Below are positions 10,126 through 20,416 of a stretch of 64,000 nucleotides of DNA, piece by piece. The stretch's first letter is position 1. Every line of letters starts with the position of its first letter. The DNA is from Lacibacter sp. H407 (GTDB taxonomy: Bacteria > Bacteroidota > Bacteroidia > Chitinophagales > Chitinophagaceae), in the NCBI RefSeq assembly GCF_037892605.1, contig NZ_JBBKTU010000001.1, positions 930,001 through 994,000 of the forward strand, written 5' to 3'. The translations under genes were made by a program, and so were the position numbers. Under the pieces are notes generated by a model, which worked only from the letters and a program-made list of their open reading frames with translations, made no database searches and was not told the DNA's origin.

Positions 10126-10971
10126 ATGAAAGCTGAACTCGAAAAAATTGTTCCGGGAAACGACAAGCCGGTATTTGTGGCTTACGAAATGAGCCTCCCT
10201 TTCCTTGAGTTTTACTGGCATCACCATCCGGAATATGAATTGACCTACAAGATCAATGTATCGGGCAAGCGAATTGTGGGCGATAGTTATGAAGAATTCG
10301 GTGAAGGTGATCTGGTGCTGATCGGTCCTGATATGCCGCATACCTGGGTAACCGATAAAAAGATCAAAAACAAATCCTGCGATTTTGTGGTGATCCAGTT
10401 TTCAGGTTCCTTGTTCAACAGCTTTACAGGTTTACCGGAGTTTGAAAGTATCAAGCGACTGCTGCAAAACTGCCGGCATGGATTGCATTTTAAAAACAGC
10501 AAGCCGTTTAAAGATCTTATTCTTTCGCTGCCACGAAAAACAGGCGTTGAAAAAATTACTGACCTGATCGAATTGCTGAATCAACTCTCGAAACAAAAAG
10601 GAACCAAGCTTGCGTCCGCCGATTACGATATTTCCCAGGCGAAAAGCAGTGAGCCAAGAATCAACAAAGTATGTACCTATGTTGAACAGAATTTTGCAAA
10701 ACCCATCACCATTAATGAAGCAGCATCCATTATTAATATTTCGCCCAGCGCCTTCTGTAAGTTTTTTAAACGGGCAACGGGTAAAACATTTTCTGATTAT
10801 GTGAACGATCTCCGTGTGGGTTATGCCTGTTATCAATTGATCGAAACAGATAAACAGATCTCCACCATTGCCCGCAGTGCAGGATTTGAATCACTCACCT
10901 ATTTCAACCGTGTGTTTGCACGTAAGAAACACAGCACACCACGGGAATTCAGGAATGAAGCGGTGTATTAA
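10126..10971 (+). CDS. AraC-family transcriptional regulator, probably of the glucan locus
   Basis: 281 residues. The N-terminal half (about 15-100) is a cupin-like sensor with HHHPEYEL and GPDMPHTW, typical of sugar-responsive AraC proteins. The C-terminal 95 residues hold two helix-turn-helix motifs, including EAASIINISPSAFCKFFKRA and a second one ending in FNRVFARKKHSTPREFR. It is transcribed divergently from the GH13 gene across 264 bp, the usual arrangement for a local regulator. Its stop codon overlaps that of the convergent amidohydrolase by 4 bp (ttaa, 10968-10971). Control of the Sus-like genes is inferred from position only. Confidence 0.88.
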   Translation: MKAELEKIVPGNDKPVFVAYEMSLPFLEFYWHHHPEYELTYKINVSGKRIVGDSYEEFGEGDLVLIGPDMPHTWVTDKKIKNKSCDFVVIQFSGSLFNSFTGLPEFESIKRLLQNCRHGLHFKNSKPFKDLILSLPRKTGVEKITDLIELLNQLSKQKGTKLASADYDISQAKSSEPRINKVCTYVEQNFAKPITINEAASIINISPSAFCKFFKRATGKTFSDYVNDLRVGYACYQLIETDKQISTIARSAGFESLTYFNRVFARKKHSTPREFRNEAVY

Positions 10972-12611
10972 TTTTTATTGAAAACAGTTTCGCCTCCGCA
11001 AATGGTTTTCAATACTGTTGTTTTCAACACCTGCTCGAATGTTGCTGTCATGAGATCGGTATCGAGCAACACAAAATCGGCCAGCTTTCCTTTTTCAATA
11101 CTTCCTTTTTCATTTTCTTCAAAGCAGGAACGGGCCGCCCAGATCGTCATACCTCTCAACGTAGCTTCTCTTGTTAATGCATTTTCCACTTGATAACCTT
11201 GTTCTGGCCATCCTTTTGCATCTCTGCGAAATACAGCAGCATAAAATGTTTTCAGCGGATCAATATCTTCCACGGGGAAATCAGTACCCAACGGAATCCA
11301 GTTATTTTGTTTCAACAGATCATTGAAGGCATATGCGCCTTTTACACGCTTTGGTCCAAGGCGTTGCTCTGCCCAATACATATCGCTTGTTGCATGAGTG
11401 GGTTGTACACTCGGTACAATACTGTATTTACCAAAGAGGTTAAAATCATTTTCATTCACCACCTGCGCATGTTCAATGCGCCAACGCAGATCGTTGGTTT
11501 CTTTTAAATACTTACCATAAATATTGAGAATGGTTCTGTTGCCGCTATCACCAATGGCATGTGTACACATTTGAAATCCTTTTGCATACAACACAGATGC
11601 TACGGAATCAAAATGCTCCGGATTGCTTAATAAAAATCCTGTATGACCGGGCTTATCTGCATACGGCTCCAGCAAGCATGCACCTCTTGAACCTAATGCC
11701 CCATCGCCATATACTTTGAAGCTGCGTACATTCAACCGATCGGTTTTTATTTTACCCCGTTCAAAAATGGCATCATAGTTTTTCTTTGCATCACTCAGCA
11801 TTACATACATACGCATTTTCAATACGCCACTTTCGTTTGCTTTTTCAATGTTCAGCACATCGGTATAATCCAATCCGCAATCCACTACAGAAGTCAATCC
11901 CGCAGCAAAGCAATTTTTCTGCGCTGCCACTAACCCTTCAGTGATTTGTTCTGTTGTTGCAGCCGGAATTTTAGCCGATACCAGATCGATCGCATTATCG
12001 ATCAACACACCGGTTGGTTTCCCATTTACCACAAACACATCACCACCGGTTAATTTGGTTTGTGCAGTAATACCTGCTTGCTGCAATGCAAGATCATTTA
12101 CAACAGCACCATGTCCATCCACTCTTGTAAGCAGAACAGGATTGCCAGGAAATAATTTATTCAACGAGTCATTCGTTGGAAACTCTTTCACTTCCCAATC
12201 GTTTTGATCCCAGCCACGGCCAATCAACCATTCGCCCGGTTGCAGCGTTTGTTCTGCAGCACGCTTTTGTAATCGTTCCAAGCATTCAGTCCAACTGGTA
12301 GTACCGGTTAAGTCAACCGTACGCAGCCCCAATCCATAACGGTAAAAATGTGCATGTGCATCAATAAAGCCAGGGTATAAAAATTTCCCTTGAAGATCAA
12401 CTACTTCTTTCGCTGTGTACGCTTGCTGCAGTTCGGCAGTGGTTCCCGTGGCAACAATTTTTCCATCTTTCACAGCTACCGCTTCGGTTTTAGAAAAGTT
12501 AGAATCAACTGTGTACACCGTTCCGTTGATCAACAAAGAATCAACTGCGTTTTTGGTAGTACACTGCGTAAACATGGCAACGAGCAAAAAGAGCGCAAAC
12601 AATCGGATCAT
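10968..12611 (-). CDS. YtcJ-like amidohydrolase (amidohydrolase 3 family), lipoprotein
   Basis: 547 residues. The start has a short lipoprotein-type signal ending MFTQC (Cys17), which suggests membrane anchoring on the periplasmic side. The family motifs are visible: GFIDAHAHFYRYG (metal ligands His-x-His), GRGWDQNDW, VDGHGAV, the C-terminal HAIGDSGN and GTDFPVE. Members hydrolyse N-acyl or amide bonds or act as metal-dependent deacetylases; the substrate here is unknown. It is convergent with the AraC gene and does not obviously belong to the glucan pathway. The metal-binding residues look intact. Confidence 0.85.
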   Translation of the reverse strand: MIRLFALFLLVAMFTQCTTKNAVDSLLINGTVYTVDSNFSKTEAVAVKDGKIVATGTTAELQQAYTAKEVVDLQGKFLYPGFIDAHAHFYRYGLGLRTVDLTGTTSWTECLERLQKRAAEQTLQPGEWLIGRGWDQNDWEVKEFPTNDSLNKLFPGNPVLLTRVDGHGAVVNDLALQQAGITAQTKLTGGDVFVVNGKPTGVLIDNAIDLVSAKIPAATTEQITEGLVAAQKNCFAAGLTSVVDCGLDYTDVLNIEKANESGVLKMRMYVMLSDAKKNYDAIFERGKIKTDRLNVRSFKVYGDGALGSRGACLLEPYADKPGHTGFLLSNPEHFDSVASVLYAKGFQMCTHAIGDSGNRTILNIYGKYLKETNDLRWRIEHAQVVNENDFNLFGKYSIVPSVQPTHATSDMYWAEQRLGPKRVKGAYAFNDLLKQNNWIPLGTDFPVEDIDPLKTFYAAVFRRDAKGWPEQGYQVENALTREATLRGMTIWAARSCFEENEKGSIEKGKLADFVLLDTDLMTATFEQVLKTTVLKTICGGETVFNKN

Positions 12612-12785
12612 AATTAGTAGTATTGGTGACGGTATAACTCAAAACAACAATGATTGTTTATTCCGTCCGGTATAAATTTTATTGATGGTGATTCCATCTG
12701 ACAAATGGAACAACTGAAAATGAATCTGTGAATTTAAATTGTTTTGTCTTTCATCCTTGTATTTTTACTGCCTGATTTATTTTAT

Positions 12786-14888
12786 ATGTATTCAGCCAAC
12801 ACTACCAAAGAATTACAACACGCTGCCACCAACTTACTTTCCCAATTAAAAAGTTCAGCTATTCAAAAAGAGCAGATCGAAGAACTGAGAGCTGTGCTCC
12901 GTTTTCACGAATACCGTTACTACATCCAGAACGATCCGCTCATCAGCGATTTTGAATATGATCAGTTGTACAAAGCTTTGGAAAAACTGGAAGCGGAAAA
13001 CCCTTCACTCATTACGCCTGAATCGCCCACACAACGGGTTGCAAAAGGATTGGGGAATGATTTTAAAAAAGTGCAACACCTGGTTCCGATGTTGAGTTTA
13101 GAAAACTCGTACAATGCCGACGATCTTGTTGATTGGGACCGGAAAGCAAAAGAAGCAAGCGGTTTATCTGAGATCGAATATTGTGTAGAACCGAAGTTTG
13201 ATGGCGCCAGCATTTCATTGATCTATGAAGATGACAAACTCATTCGTGGTACAACACGTGGTGATGGAACAGAAGGCGAAGAGATCACCACCAACGTACG
13301 GCAGATACGTTCCATTCCTTTATCAGCTGATTTTTCAACATACGGCATCAAACAAATTGAGATACGTGGCGAGATATTGATGAGTAAGAAAAATTTCAAA
13401 GCTTACAATGATCAATTGGCTGAAGAAAATTTACCACCGCTGGCCAATCCACGCAATGCTGCCAGTGGAAGTTTGCGCATTAAAGATGCCAAAGAAGTTG
13501 CACGCAGAAACCTGGAAGCGTTTTTATATCATGTTGGTTACGTGGCGATGGTTGATCGGAAACAATCGACCTATGATGTTTTGCATACACATAGCGGCGC
13601 ATTAAAGATGATGTGGGAGCTTGGATTCCGGAGCCCGGAAAAAGAAAAAAAGATCTGCAAAGGCATACAGGAAGTAATTGATTACTGTAACGAGTTTGAG
13701 CAGAAGCGTGATACACTGCCGTATGAAATTGATGGCATGGTGATAAAAGTAAATGATCTGCAGTTGCAGGATCAGATGGGTATGACCAGTCATCATCCAC
13801 GCTGGGCTATTGCATACAAGTTTAAAGCAAGACAAGGAACCAGCAAACTCCGTGCAGTTGAATATCAGGTGGGCCGAACAGGAGCTGTTACACCTGTTGC
13901 CAAGATCGATCCTGTTGCCATTGGCGGTGTAACGGTAACGAGTATCTCACTGCACAACCAGGATTTTATTGCAGAGAAAGATCTGATGCTGGGTGATACG
14001 GTGTTGGTAGAGCGGGCCGGTGATGTAATTCCTTACATCGTAAAATCGATGGCCGAGTTACGTGATGGATCAGAAACCAAGATCATATTCCCAACTCATT
14101 GTCCCGTTTGCAACAGCTTACTGGTAAAGCCCGAAGAAGAGGCTGTGTGGCGATGTGTGAATTATAATTGTGAAGCACAACTGGTAGAACGCATCATCCA
14201 TTTCACCAGTAAAGATGCGATGGACATACGTGGTATGGGCGATGCGAATGTGCGGAAATTTTATGAGCTTGGTTTTTTGAAAGATGTTCCCGGTTTGTAT
14301 CGTTTACCATTCGATCAAATCAAAACGCTGGAAGGATATGGAGCAAAGAGTGTAGAGAACCTGCAGGCAGCGCTTGAAAATTCAAAGAAGCAGCCTTTGT
14401 TCCGTTTGATCTATGCATTGGGCATTCGTTTTGTTGGTGAGGCAACGGCTAAAACATTAGCTACTGCAACCAATCATTTATTGGAAGTGAGTAATAAATC
14501 GGTGGAAGAGTTACAACAACTTGAAGACGTTGGGCCAAGGGTTGCCAACAGCATTCATGATTTTTTCAGCAATGCAGACAATCTCAACATGCTGAAACAA
14601 CTGGAAGAACTGGGACTGCAATTGAAGAATGAACACAAAGAACGGAAGCACGAAGGAAATTTAACCGGTGTTACGTTTTTATTTACAGGAACATTGCCTA
14701 CCTTGAAGAGAAGTGCGGCAGAACAGATGGCGGAAGAACATGGTGGAACAATTCTTGGAGGAGTAAGTGCGAAGCTGAATTACTTAGTGGTGGGCGAAGA
14801 TGCTGGTAGCAAATTAGAGAAAGCGAAAAAGATCAGCACTATTAAAGTTATTTCAGAAGAAGAATTTCTGGCGCTGTTAAAAAATTAA
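12786..14888 (+). CDS. ligA: NAD+-dependent DNA ligase
   Basis: 700 residues from ATG 12786. A TTG start 42 bp upstream would add a hydrophobic tail not seen in the family. Domains in order: the Ia domain, the adenylation domain with catalytic Lys137 in EPKFDGAS, the OB fold, a four-Cys zinc finger (CPVC, then CVNYNC), helix-hairpin-helix repeats (ALGIRFVGEATA, LEDVGPRVA) and a C-terminal BRCT domain ending at residue 700. It joins nicks in DNA during replication and repair in the cytoplasm. Length and motifs are normal for LigA. Confidence 0.97.
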   Translation: MYSANTTKELQHAATNLLSQLKSSAIQKEQIEELRAVLRFHEYRYYIQNDPLISDFEYDQLYKALEKLEAENPSLITPESPTQRVAKGLGNDFKKVQHLVPMLSLENSYNADDLVDWDRKAKEASGLSEIEYCVEPKFDGASISLIYEDDKLIRGTTRGDGTEGEEITTNVRQIRSIPLSADFSTYGIKQIEIRGEILMSKKNFKAYNDQLAEENLPPLANPRNAASGSLRIKDAKEVARRNLEAFLYHVGYVAMVDRKQSTYDVLHTHSGALKMMWELGFRSPEKEKKICKGIQEVIDYCNEFEQKRDTLPYEIDGMVIKVNDLQLQDQMGMTSHHPRWAIAYKFKARQGTSKLRAVEYQVGRTGAVTPVAKIDPVAIGGVTVTSISLHNQDFIAEKDLMLGDTVLVERAGDVIPYIVKSMAELRDGSETKIIFPTHCPVCNSLLVKPEEEAVWRCVNYNCEAQLVERIIHFTSKDAMDIRGMGDANVRKFYELGFLKDVPGLYRLPFDQIKTLEGYGAKSVENLQAALENSKKQPLFRLIYALGIRFVGEATAKTLATATNHLLEVSNKSVEELQQLEDVGPRVANSIHDFFSNADNLNMLKQLEELGLQLKNEHKERKHEGNLTGVTFLFTGTLPTLKRSAAEQMAEEHGGTILGGVSAKLNYLVVGEDAGSKLEKAKKISTIKVISEEEFLALLKN

Positions 14889-14952
14889 TATGCTGTTCCG
14901 CTTGCAGGTACAGGGTTTGCTGTTGTATATTTAGAAACTCCAATTTATTGAT

Positions 14953-15522
14953 ATGATCAAGAAACTTCCCGGCGAAAAATGGAAACAATTGCAATTTGCC
15001 GGTTGGAAACAGTTACGGAAAAAATATGCTGTCTCCAATCTTGGACGTTGCGCCAGTTATTCAACCGATGTAACGGAAGATGGTAAGTTGCTGAATGGTT
15101 CCATTACAACCGGCTACCGCACTTTAAATCTGCATCGTGCCGATAACAAGGGAACCATTTATCTGCATCGTGAAGTGGCAAAAATATTTTGCACAAAACC
15201 ATCGCCCCGCAGCAAATATGTGATTCATGTCAATCATAATAAAACAGATAACAAAGCTTCTAATCTGAAATGGGCCACATTGGAACAGATGTCAACACAT
15301 CAGCAAAAGAGCCCGCAAAAAATTGCATACAAACAACTTCAGAAAGAACGCAGCACTTCGCAAAAAGGATTAAAGCTTACACCGGTGCAGGTGAAAACGA
15401 TCAAGAAAATTATTCAGGATCCTAATCGCAGTGTTACCTACAAACAGCTTGCAAAAAAATACAGCGTTAGTGAAATGACATTGTACCGCATCAGAAGCGG
15501 TGAGAATTGGGGCGCTGTTTAA
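14953..15522 (+). CDS. NUMOD4-HNH endonuclease-like protein with C-terminal HTH
   Basis: 189 residues. The N-terminal part has a NUMOD4-like motif (WKQLRKKYAVSNLGRCASY). The middle has an HNH_3-like segment (YLHREVAKIF, then VIHVNHNKTDNKASNLKWAT) with the key His and last Asn kept, although the usual VNH is VIH here. The C-terminal 45 residues carry a helix-turn-helix (TYKQLAKKYSVSEMTLYRI). This layout matches homing-endonuclease-like proteins found as free-standing genes in Bacteroidota and phages. It follows ligA by 64 bp on the same strand. No intron or intein was seen nearby, so it may be a domesticated DNA-binding protein or an active nuclease. Confidence 0.75.
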   Translation: MIKKLPGEKWKQLQFAGWKQLRKKYAVSNLGRCASYSTDVTEDGKLLNGSITTGYRTLNLHRADNKGTIYLHREVAKIFCTKPSPRSKYVIHVNHNKTDNKASNLKWATLEQMSTHQQKSPQKIAYKQLQKERSTSQKGLKLTPVQVKTIKKIIQDPNRSVTYKQLAKKYSVSEMTLYRIRSGENWGAV

Positions 15523-15558
15523 CTACGCTTTTCTTTTTCAAAAAATAGTACACATAAC

Positions 15559-15586
15559 AAAGGCCACACATTTCTGTATGGCCTTT
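15559..15586 (+). terminator. Intrinsic terminator after the HNH gene
   Basis: A 12-bp stem with one mismatch (15559-15570 with 15575-15586) and a 4-nt loop, followed by a T-rich stretch. It lies 36 bp after the HNH stop and before the convergent T9SS gene, so it may work in both directions. Confidence 0.7.
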
Positions 15587-15622
15587 TTGTTAGAACCTCT
15601 AAAACGGACTAAGCTTATTGTT

Positions 15623-16729
15623 TTACTGTTTAACGATTGTTTCAGAATAAATTTTGCTGTTGTTCGACATCAGTTCAATTACATACAGACCACCTGACAA
15701 TCTACTTAATTGATCAACCAACTGAATATTGTTTGTACCGGCAGTTGTTATCTGGCGTTTGTTATATACTATTACACCGCTCATATTGAACATTCGCACT
15801 TCGAGTACAGCACCTGCTTCCTGCTCAACCTGCAAATTCAACTGGCTGCTGAATGGACTTGGCCACACCTGTACTTTGCTTTGTTTTACCAGGCGAATTG
15901 CAATTGTATTTGAGTAACTGTACTTACCATCAACATCTACCACTCTGATACGATAAAATACTACCGGCTTTGTTGCAATAGCTCTGATATCATCTGCAGA
16001 AGTATAAGTTGTAGTTGACGTAGTGTTACCTGCTGCCTTTGTTGTACCCAATGCCATGAAGCTGCGCCCATCTACACTACGTTCAATTTCGAAATGATCG
16101 GTGTTGTATTCACTTTCAGTTACCCATTTCAAATTTACAGATGATGCATTGCTGGTACTTCCCAAATGAACAGAGCGTACCGGTAATGAGGAACCTGCTG
16201 CAACTGTAAACTGCTTTGCAACATTATCATTTCCGGTTGAGCTGTTTGCGGTTGTAATAGGAACGGTGCGATCAACATTTAATGTAACAGTTTCACCTGC
16301 CGGAGTCGTAGTGTTCGATGTTGGCTTTACATTCAAATAGAAATCCAACACATCACCTGCTGCCATCGGTACACTATTGGTTAGCTGAATCACATAAGTT
16401 TCAGCATCCATAAATGTTACTGCAAATTCAGTTGTAGAAACAAGGCTGTTAAATGTATAGAATGGATTGAACTGTACAGTATAGGTTAATGCTCCCGCAG
16501 GAATTGTACCTGTTGCACCTGGAACAGCACTGTTATTGGCCACTCTGAATTTAAACACCGTATTACCAGCGATGTTTGTACCAATTGGTGAAGGATCAGT
16601 TGGTGATTGCTGTGTAATAGTGATCACTGCCGGATCGGCTTCTGTTGCTGTTATTTGAGCAAATGAAGTGTTGATAAAAAGTACTGTACTAAGTACGATC
16701 GCTATGCTATATGATAAAATTGCTTTCAT
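15623..16729 (-). CDS. Secreted protein with T9SS C-terminal sorting domain
   Basis: 368 residues with a signal peptide ending about residue 24 (SFAQ). Residues about 25-180 form a beta-rich domain of unknown function. A fibronectin-like segment follows (about 190-280: VNLKWVTESEYNTDHFEIER, FYRIRVVDVDGKYSYS), then the T9SS type A sorting domain (about 290-368) ending YSETIVKQ. It lies 27 bp after the 1219-residue repeat protein on the same strand, so the two are probably cotranscribed. The larger protein lacks a clear sorting domain, so the two may be a secreted pair. No enzymatic motif was recognised. Confidence 0.8.
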   Translation of the reverse strand: MKAILSYSIAIVLSTVLFINTSFAQITATEADPAVITITQQSPTDPSPIGTNIAGNTVFKFRVANNSAVPGATGTIPAGALTYTVQFNPFYTFNSLVSTTEFAVTFMDAETYVIQLTNSVPMAAGDVLDFYLNVKPTSNTTTPAGETVTLNVDRTVPITTANSSTGNDNVAKQFTVAAGSSLPVRSVHLGSTSNASSVNLKWVTESEYNTDHFEIERSVDGRSFMALGTTKAAGNTTSTTTYTSADDIRAIATKPVVFYRIRVVDVDGKYSYSNTIAIRLVKQSKVQVWPSPFSSQLNLQVEQEAGAVLEVRMFNMSGVIVYNKRQITTAGTNNIQLVDQLSRLSGGLYVIELMSNNSKIYSETIVKQ

Positions 16730-16756
16730 AAAAATAATTTTTAGAGGTTGTTATAA

Positions 16757-19700
16757 TCAAAAGATGTTAAGAATACGGTTAACAAGGTTGTTTGAAAAAT
16801 TGGTTTCGGTACCAGAACCCGCAACGATGGACACATTGAAGTTATCTGTGCCTTTTGATGCACCGGCTACTACTTTCAACTTCACTGCAATGGAACTCAA
16901 CCCTGATGCAGCAATGTTTTTTCCGGGTTTCAACGTAAACACCAGCACCGTACCCGAATTGGTCGTAAGATCCCAATCAGCATTATTCACCGGAGTTGCA
17001 GCGGGTACGTTAGCAGAAGCAGAAGCAGAAGCAGCATCAAACGTATAAATAAAGTTGTCTGATTTTAATACACGCACCTGTATCGGCACTGCTGCGTTAT
17101 TGGTTGTTGCTCCGGCAATTTCACTTACATCAATTACAATGGTGCGTTCAGTTTGCTCAGCCACATTGAAACCTGAAGATGAAACTCTTGTTGAAGGTGT
17201 TAAGTCAGGAACAGCCGGAGAGTTAATGCCGCCAAATTCATCTGGTTTGGTATCTAAGCCACCGTTGTTAGCTATACCATCACCGTCGGGATCTGAAGGA
17301 TTATCAACTCTTCCGTCGCCATCCTGATCAAGGAAACCATGACCGCCTTCAATAATATCTTTAATGCCATCATTATCACTGTCAAGATCACGATAGTCTG
17401 GCGTACCATCTGCATCGGTATCTTTTGGTGCAGGTGTGGCGGCATCACCAAACAGGTTATCATTACCATCAGCACTATCCTGGATTCCATCGCCATCAGC
17501 ATCAGGTCCATCAACAACACCATCATTGTCTGCATCAATTAATCCAGGGTGACCACTTTCAACTAAATCACCAATACCGTCGTTGTCGCTATCAAGATCA
17601 CGGAAATCAGGAACACTATCTCCATCTGTATCTCTTGGTGCAATTTCACCTGCATCACCAAATACTGCATCATTACCATCGGCACTATCCTGAATACCAT
17701 CACCATCAGCATCAGGTCCATCAACAACACCATCATTGTTAGCGTCGATCAAACCAGGGTGACCACTTTCGATAATATCATTGATACCATCGTTATCGCT
17801 ATCAAGATCACGGAAATCAGGAATGCTATCTCCATCCGTATCTCTTGGTGCCATTTCATCTGCATCACCAAATGCTGCATCGTTACCATCGGCACTATCC
17901 ATAATTCCATCAGCGTCTGCATCAGGACCATCAACCACACCATCATTATTTGCATCGATCAAACCGGGATGGCCACTTTCAATGATATCATTGATGCCAT
18001 CGTTATCACTATCAAGATCACGGAAATCAGGAACGTTATCAGCATCTGTATCTTTTACTGCAGGATTGTTTGCATCGCCAAACACTGCATCGTTACCATC
18101 AGCACTATCCTGAATACCATCACCATCAGCATCAGGTCCGTCAACCACACCGTCATTATTTGCATCGATCAAACCAGGGTGGCCGCTTTCAATGATATCA
18201 TTGATGCCATCGTTATCACTATCAAGATCAAGATAATCAGGATTGCCATCACCATCTGTATTCTTTAATGTATAGTTGATTGATGCATTGCTGTTATCAT
18301 TTGTTTCAACAGCATTGGCCATACCGTTGCTGCCTTTTGGAACAGATGCATCAATTACACCGTCATTATCTGCATCCAATGTTGCAACAGTTGCTGCATC
18401 GATACCAGATTCGTTAATATCATTGATACCATCGTTATCACTATCAAGATCCTGGTAGTTCGGAACACCATCACCATCAAAATCATCATTGGTTGGATCG
18501 CCATCGTTATTAGCATCTTCCACCACATCTGCAATACCATCGTTGTCACTATCTGCATCACATGCATCAGCAACACCATCAGCATCGGTATCTTTTGTTG
18601 GAGATTTAAATAGATTACCGGTACAGTCATCACAAGCATCAGGCGTTCCATCACCATCTGTATCAATACTGTTATCACCACTTGGACAGGCATCAATACA
18701 ATCCGGTGTTCCATCATTATCAATATCACCAATCACAAACGCATAATAGATACGGTAACTGCTACCGAGGAAACCACCTGCATACAGTAATCCGTTATCA
18801 ATAATGATTTGTATGCGGTTAAATGCTGCAGCAGATTGAAAGCCCACGAAAGATTTACCTGCTGTGCCCGATAAAACACCGGCGTTTAATAAAGCTGCTC
18901 CTGTTTTACTGCCCACCTCTGTTGTACCATTATAAAGTTTTATTGTAATGGCTGAAAGAAGATTTACATCAAGCAAGCCACCTTCTTTTTGAATAACAAA
19001 ACCACCAAAGGTTCCGGCAGGGAACAAGGGACCTGCATCACCAGTTGGGCTGTTATCAACTGTTAATTTGAAACTTGCGCTGCTTGTAAGACCAATAACA
19101 TTTAAACCTAAATCAATTACAGGAGGAGTATAGGTTGCATAGTCTGCAAGGCTGCTGTTAACAACATTTCCCTGATCCTGAATAGTACCGGCAATTGTTA
19201 CATCCGGCAAAATCGGAATATTCAACGTAAGACCGCCAGCTGTTGTCCAGCTGCTTCCAGTTACAATTGTTACAGTGTATGGATTTGAACGATCTGAGGT
19301 CAATGCTTCATGACAATCGCCACAACCTGCAGGTTCTTCAAATGCATAAAAGATACGCAATGCACCGAGTGTAACACCAACGGGTTGGTTTACACGAAGC
19401 TTTACTTCATTAAAATTCTTTGTTGTTGTAAAGCCGATCTTAGTTTTTTGAACCGAATTGAAACTAAGAGCAGAAACAGTAAGTAAACCACCGCTTCCAC
19501 TGTTAAATGTTTGCGACTCCTGCAAGGTGCCAAACAAATAAGTTTCAATGGTAATACTATTTAAAAGGTTAGCATCAAGTATTGTGTTTGCAAGATCGGG
19601 TGCAATTACAAAACCTGCCTTGTTACCCGCAGGGTAAATATTTTTTTCATCCAACACACCTACCGATACAGTACTGAGTGCTGCAGCAGGCATGGTTAAT

Positions 19701-20416
19701 GTTGCATAATTGTTTTTATCGGCATCAACAAGGTTATTGCTGTTAAGCAAGGAACATAATGCACAAACAAGACCACCATTGTAAGTAACGCTTGTGCCAT
19801 TGCCCTGAATTGCATCATCACAAATTGCATTGTTTTCAATTGTACCGCAATTAGGATCGAATGCCATTGCGTAATACACTCTTACTTCACTAAGCACTGA
19901 TGCAAGTGAAGAAAACGTAAAACGAACCTCATCAAACGATTGGTTGGTCTCGAAATAGAGATAAGCCCGACCAGTGCTTCCACCTAAAATTGGCGTTGCT
20001 TTCAATGATGCGCCAGTTGCAGTTTGCTGCAACACATCATCTTTAAATGTTGAAATGCTGATCGCATTTAACACATTTACATTGAGATCATTTCCCAATG
20101 CAACAACAAAGCCTGCATAATAACCTGCAGGATAATCAAATGATGTTTGCTTTACAGTAATACCATTACCGTTGATAAGCGAAACAAATTGAGATAGATC
20201 AGCAAAATTGTTTTTGTTGGCATCTGTTACATTGTTGATTCCGGTACGGTCGCAATCAAGACAAATAAGTGAGTTCCTGATTGGATTAACCTGGACACCA
20301 AATCCAGTAATTGGTTTGTAACATTCACTGACATTTTGAGCGAACGAGGAGAGCATCCACAAAGAACAGAGCATAAAAAGCAGCCCTCTCTTTGCAAGGT
20401 GTAGAAGTGGAGACAT
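16757..20416 (-). CDS. Giant secreted protein with thrombospondin type 3-like Ca2+-binding repeats
   Basis: 1219 residues; signal peptide ending SSFAQ near residue 27. The first 560 residues hold three copies of a module of roughly 150-170 residues, each with YPAG..AGFVI or [10 protein letters not shown], then a V-N-L-L-x-x-I-T-I strand and a closing RxYYA or RIFYAF. Residues about 565-1100 are Asp-rich DxDxDGxxD repeats of the thrombospondin type 3 kind, including four 70-residue copies encoded by exact 210-bp units. A final domain of about 120 residues follows and ends LVNRILNIF without a recognisable sorting domain. The Asp repeats should bind calcium and stiffen the chain, as in adhesins and OmpA-linked proteins. 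It starts a likely two-gene operon and faces a divergent AraC regulator. Confidence 0.85.
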   Translation of the reverse strand: MSPLLHLAKRGLLFMLCSLWMLSSFAQNVSECYKPITGFGVQVNPIRNSLICLDCDRTGINNVTDANKNNFADLSQFVSLINGNGITVKQTSFDYPAGYYAGFVVALGNDLNVNVLNAISISTFKDDVLQQTATGASLKATPILGGSTGRAYLYFETNQSFDEVRFTFSSLASVLSEVRVYYAMAFDPNCGTIENNAICDDAIQGNGTSVTYNGGLVCALCSLLNSNNLVDADKNNYATLTMPAAALSTVSVGVLDEKNIYPAGNKAGFVIAPDLANTILDANLLNSITIETYLFGTLQESQTFNSGSGGLLTVSALSFNSVQKTKIGFTTTKNFNEVKLRVNQPVGVTLGALRIFYAFEEPAGCGDCHEALTSDRSNPYTVTIVTGSSWTTAGGLTLNIPILPDVTIAGTIQDQGNVVNSSLADYATYTPPVIDLGLNVIGLTSSASFKLTVDNSPTGDAGPLFPAGTFGGFVIQKEGGLLDVNLLSAITIKLYNGTTEVGSKTGAALLNAGVLSGTAGKSFVGFQSAAAFNRIQIIIDNGLLYAGGFLGSSYRIYYAFVIGDIDNDGTPDCIDACPSGDNSIDTDGDGTPDACDDCTGNLFKSPTKDTDADGVADACDADSDNDGIADVVEDANNDGDPTNDDFDGDGVPNYQDLDSDNDGINDINESGIDAATVATLDADNDGVIDASVPKGSNGMANAVETNDNSNASINYTLKNTDGDGNPDYLDLDSDNDGINDIIESGHPGLIDANNDGVVDGPDADGDGIQDSADGNDAVFGDANNPAVKDTDADNVPDFRDLDSDNDGINDIIESGHPGLIDANNDGVVDGPDADADGIMDSADGNDAAFGDADEMAPRDTDGDSIPDFRDLDSDNDGINDIIESGHPGLIDANNDGVVDGPDADGDGIQDSADGNDAVFGDAGEIAPRDTDGDSVPDFRDLDSDNDGIGDLVESGHPGLIDADNDGVVDGPDADGDGIQDSADGNDNLFGDAATPAPKDTDADGTPDYRDLDSDNDGIKDIIEGGHGFLDQDGDGRVDNPSDPDGDGIANNGGLDTKPDEFGGINSPAVPDLTPSTRVSSSGFNVAEQTERTIVIDVSEIAGATTNNAAVPIQVRVLKSDNFIYTFDAASASASANVPAATPVNNADWDLTTNSGTVLVFTLKPGKNIAASGLSSIAVKLKVVAGASKGTDNFNVSIVAGSGTETNFSNNLVNRILNIF
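17391..18230 (-). repeat. Four tandem 210-bp repeats inside the Ca2+-repeat protein gene
   Basis: The motif atcaagatca recurs at 17591, 17801, 18011 and 18221, with a one-base variant at 17381: an exact 210-bp period. The units differ by a few substitutions only, and the encoded 70 residues ([20 protein letters not shown] and so on) are mostly identical. Diverged partial units flank the array on both sides. This suggests recent expansion or gene conversion. Confidence 0.95.

Noticed and set aside
17391-18230. CRISPR-like periodic repeats and long plus-strand open frames
   Set aside because: The 210-bp period is set by a coding repeat of 70 residues; there are no short repeats with unrelated spacers, and the plus-strand frames are low-complexity shadows.
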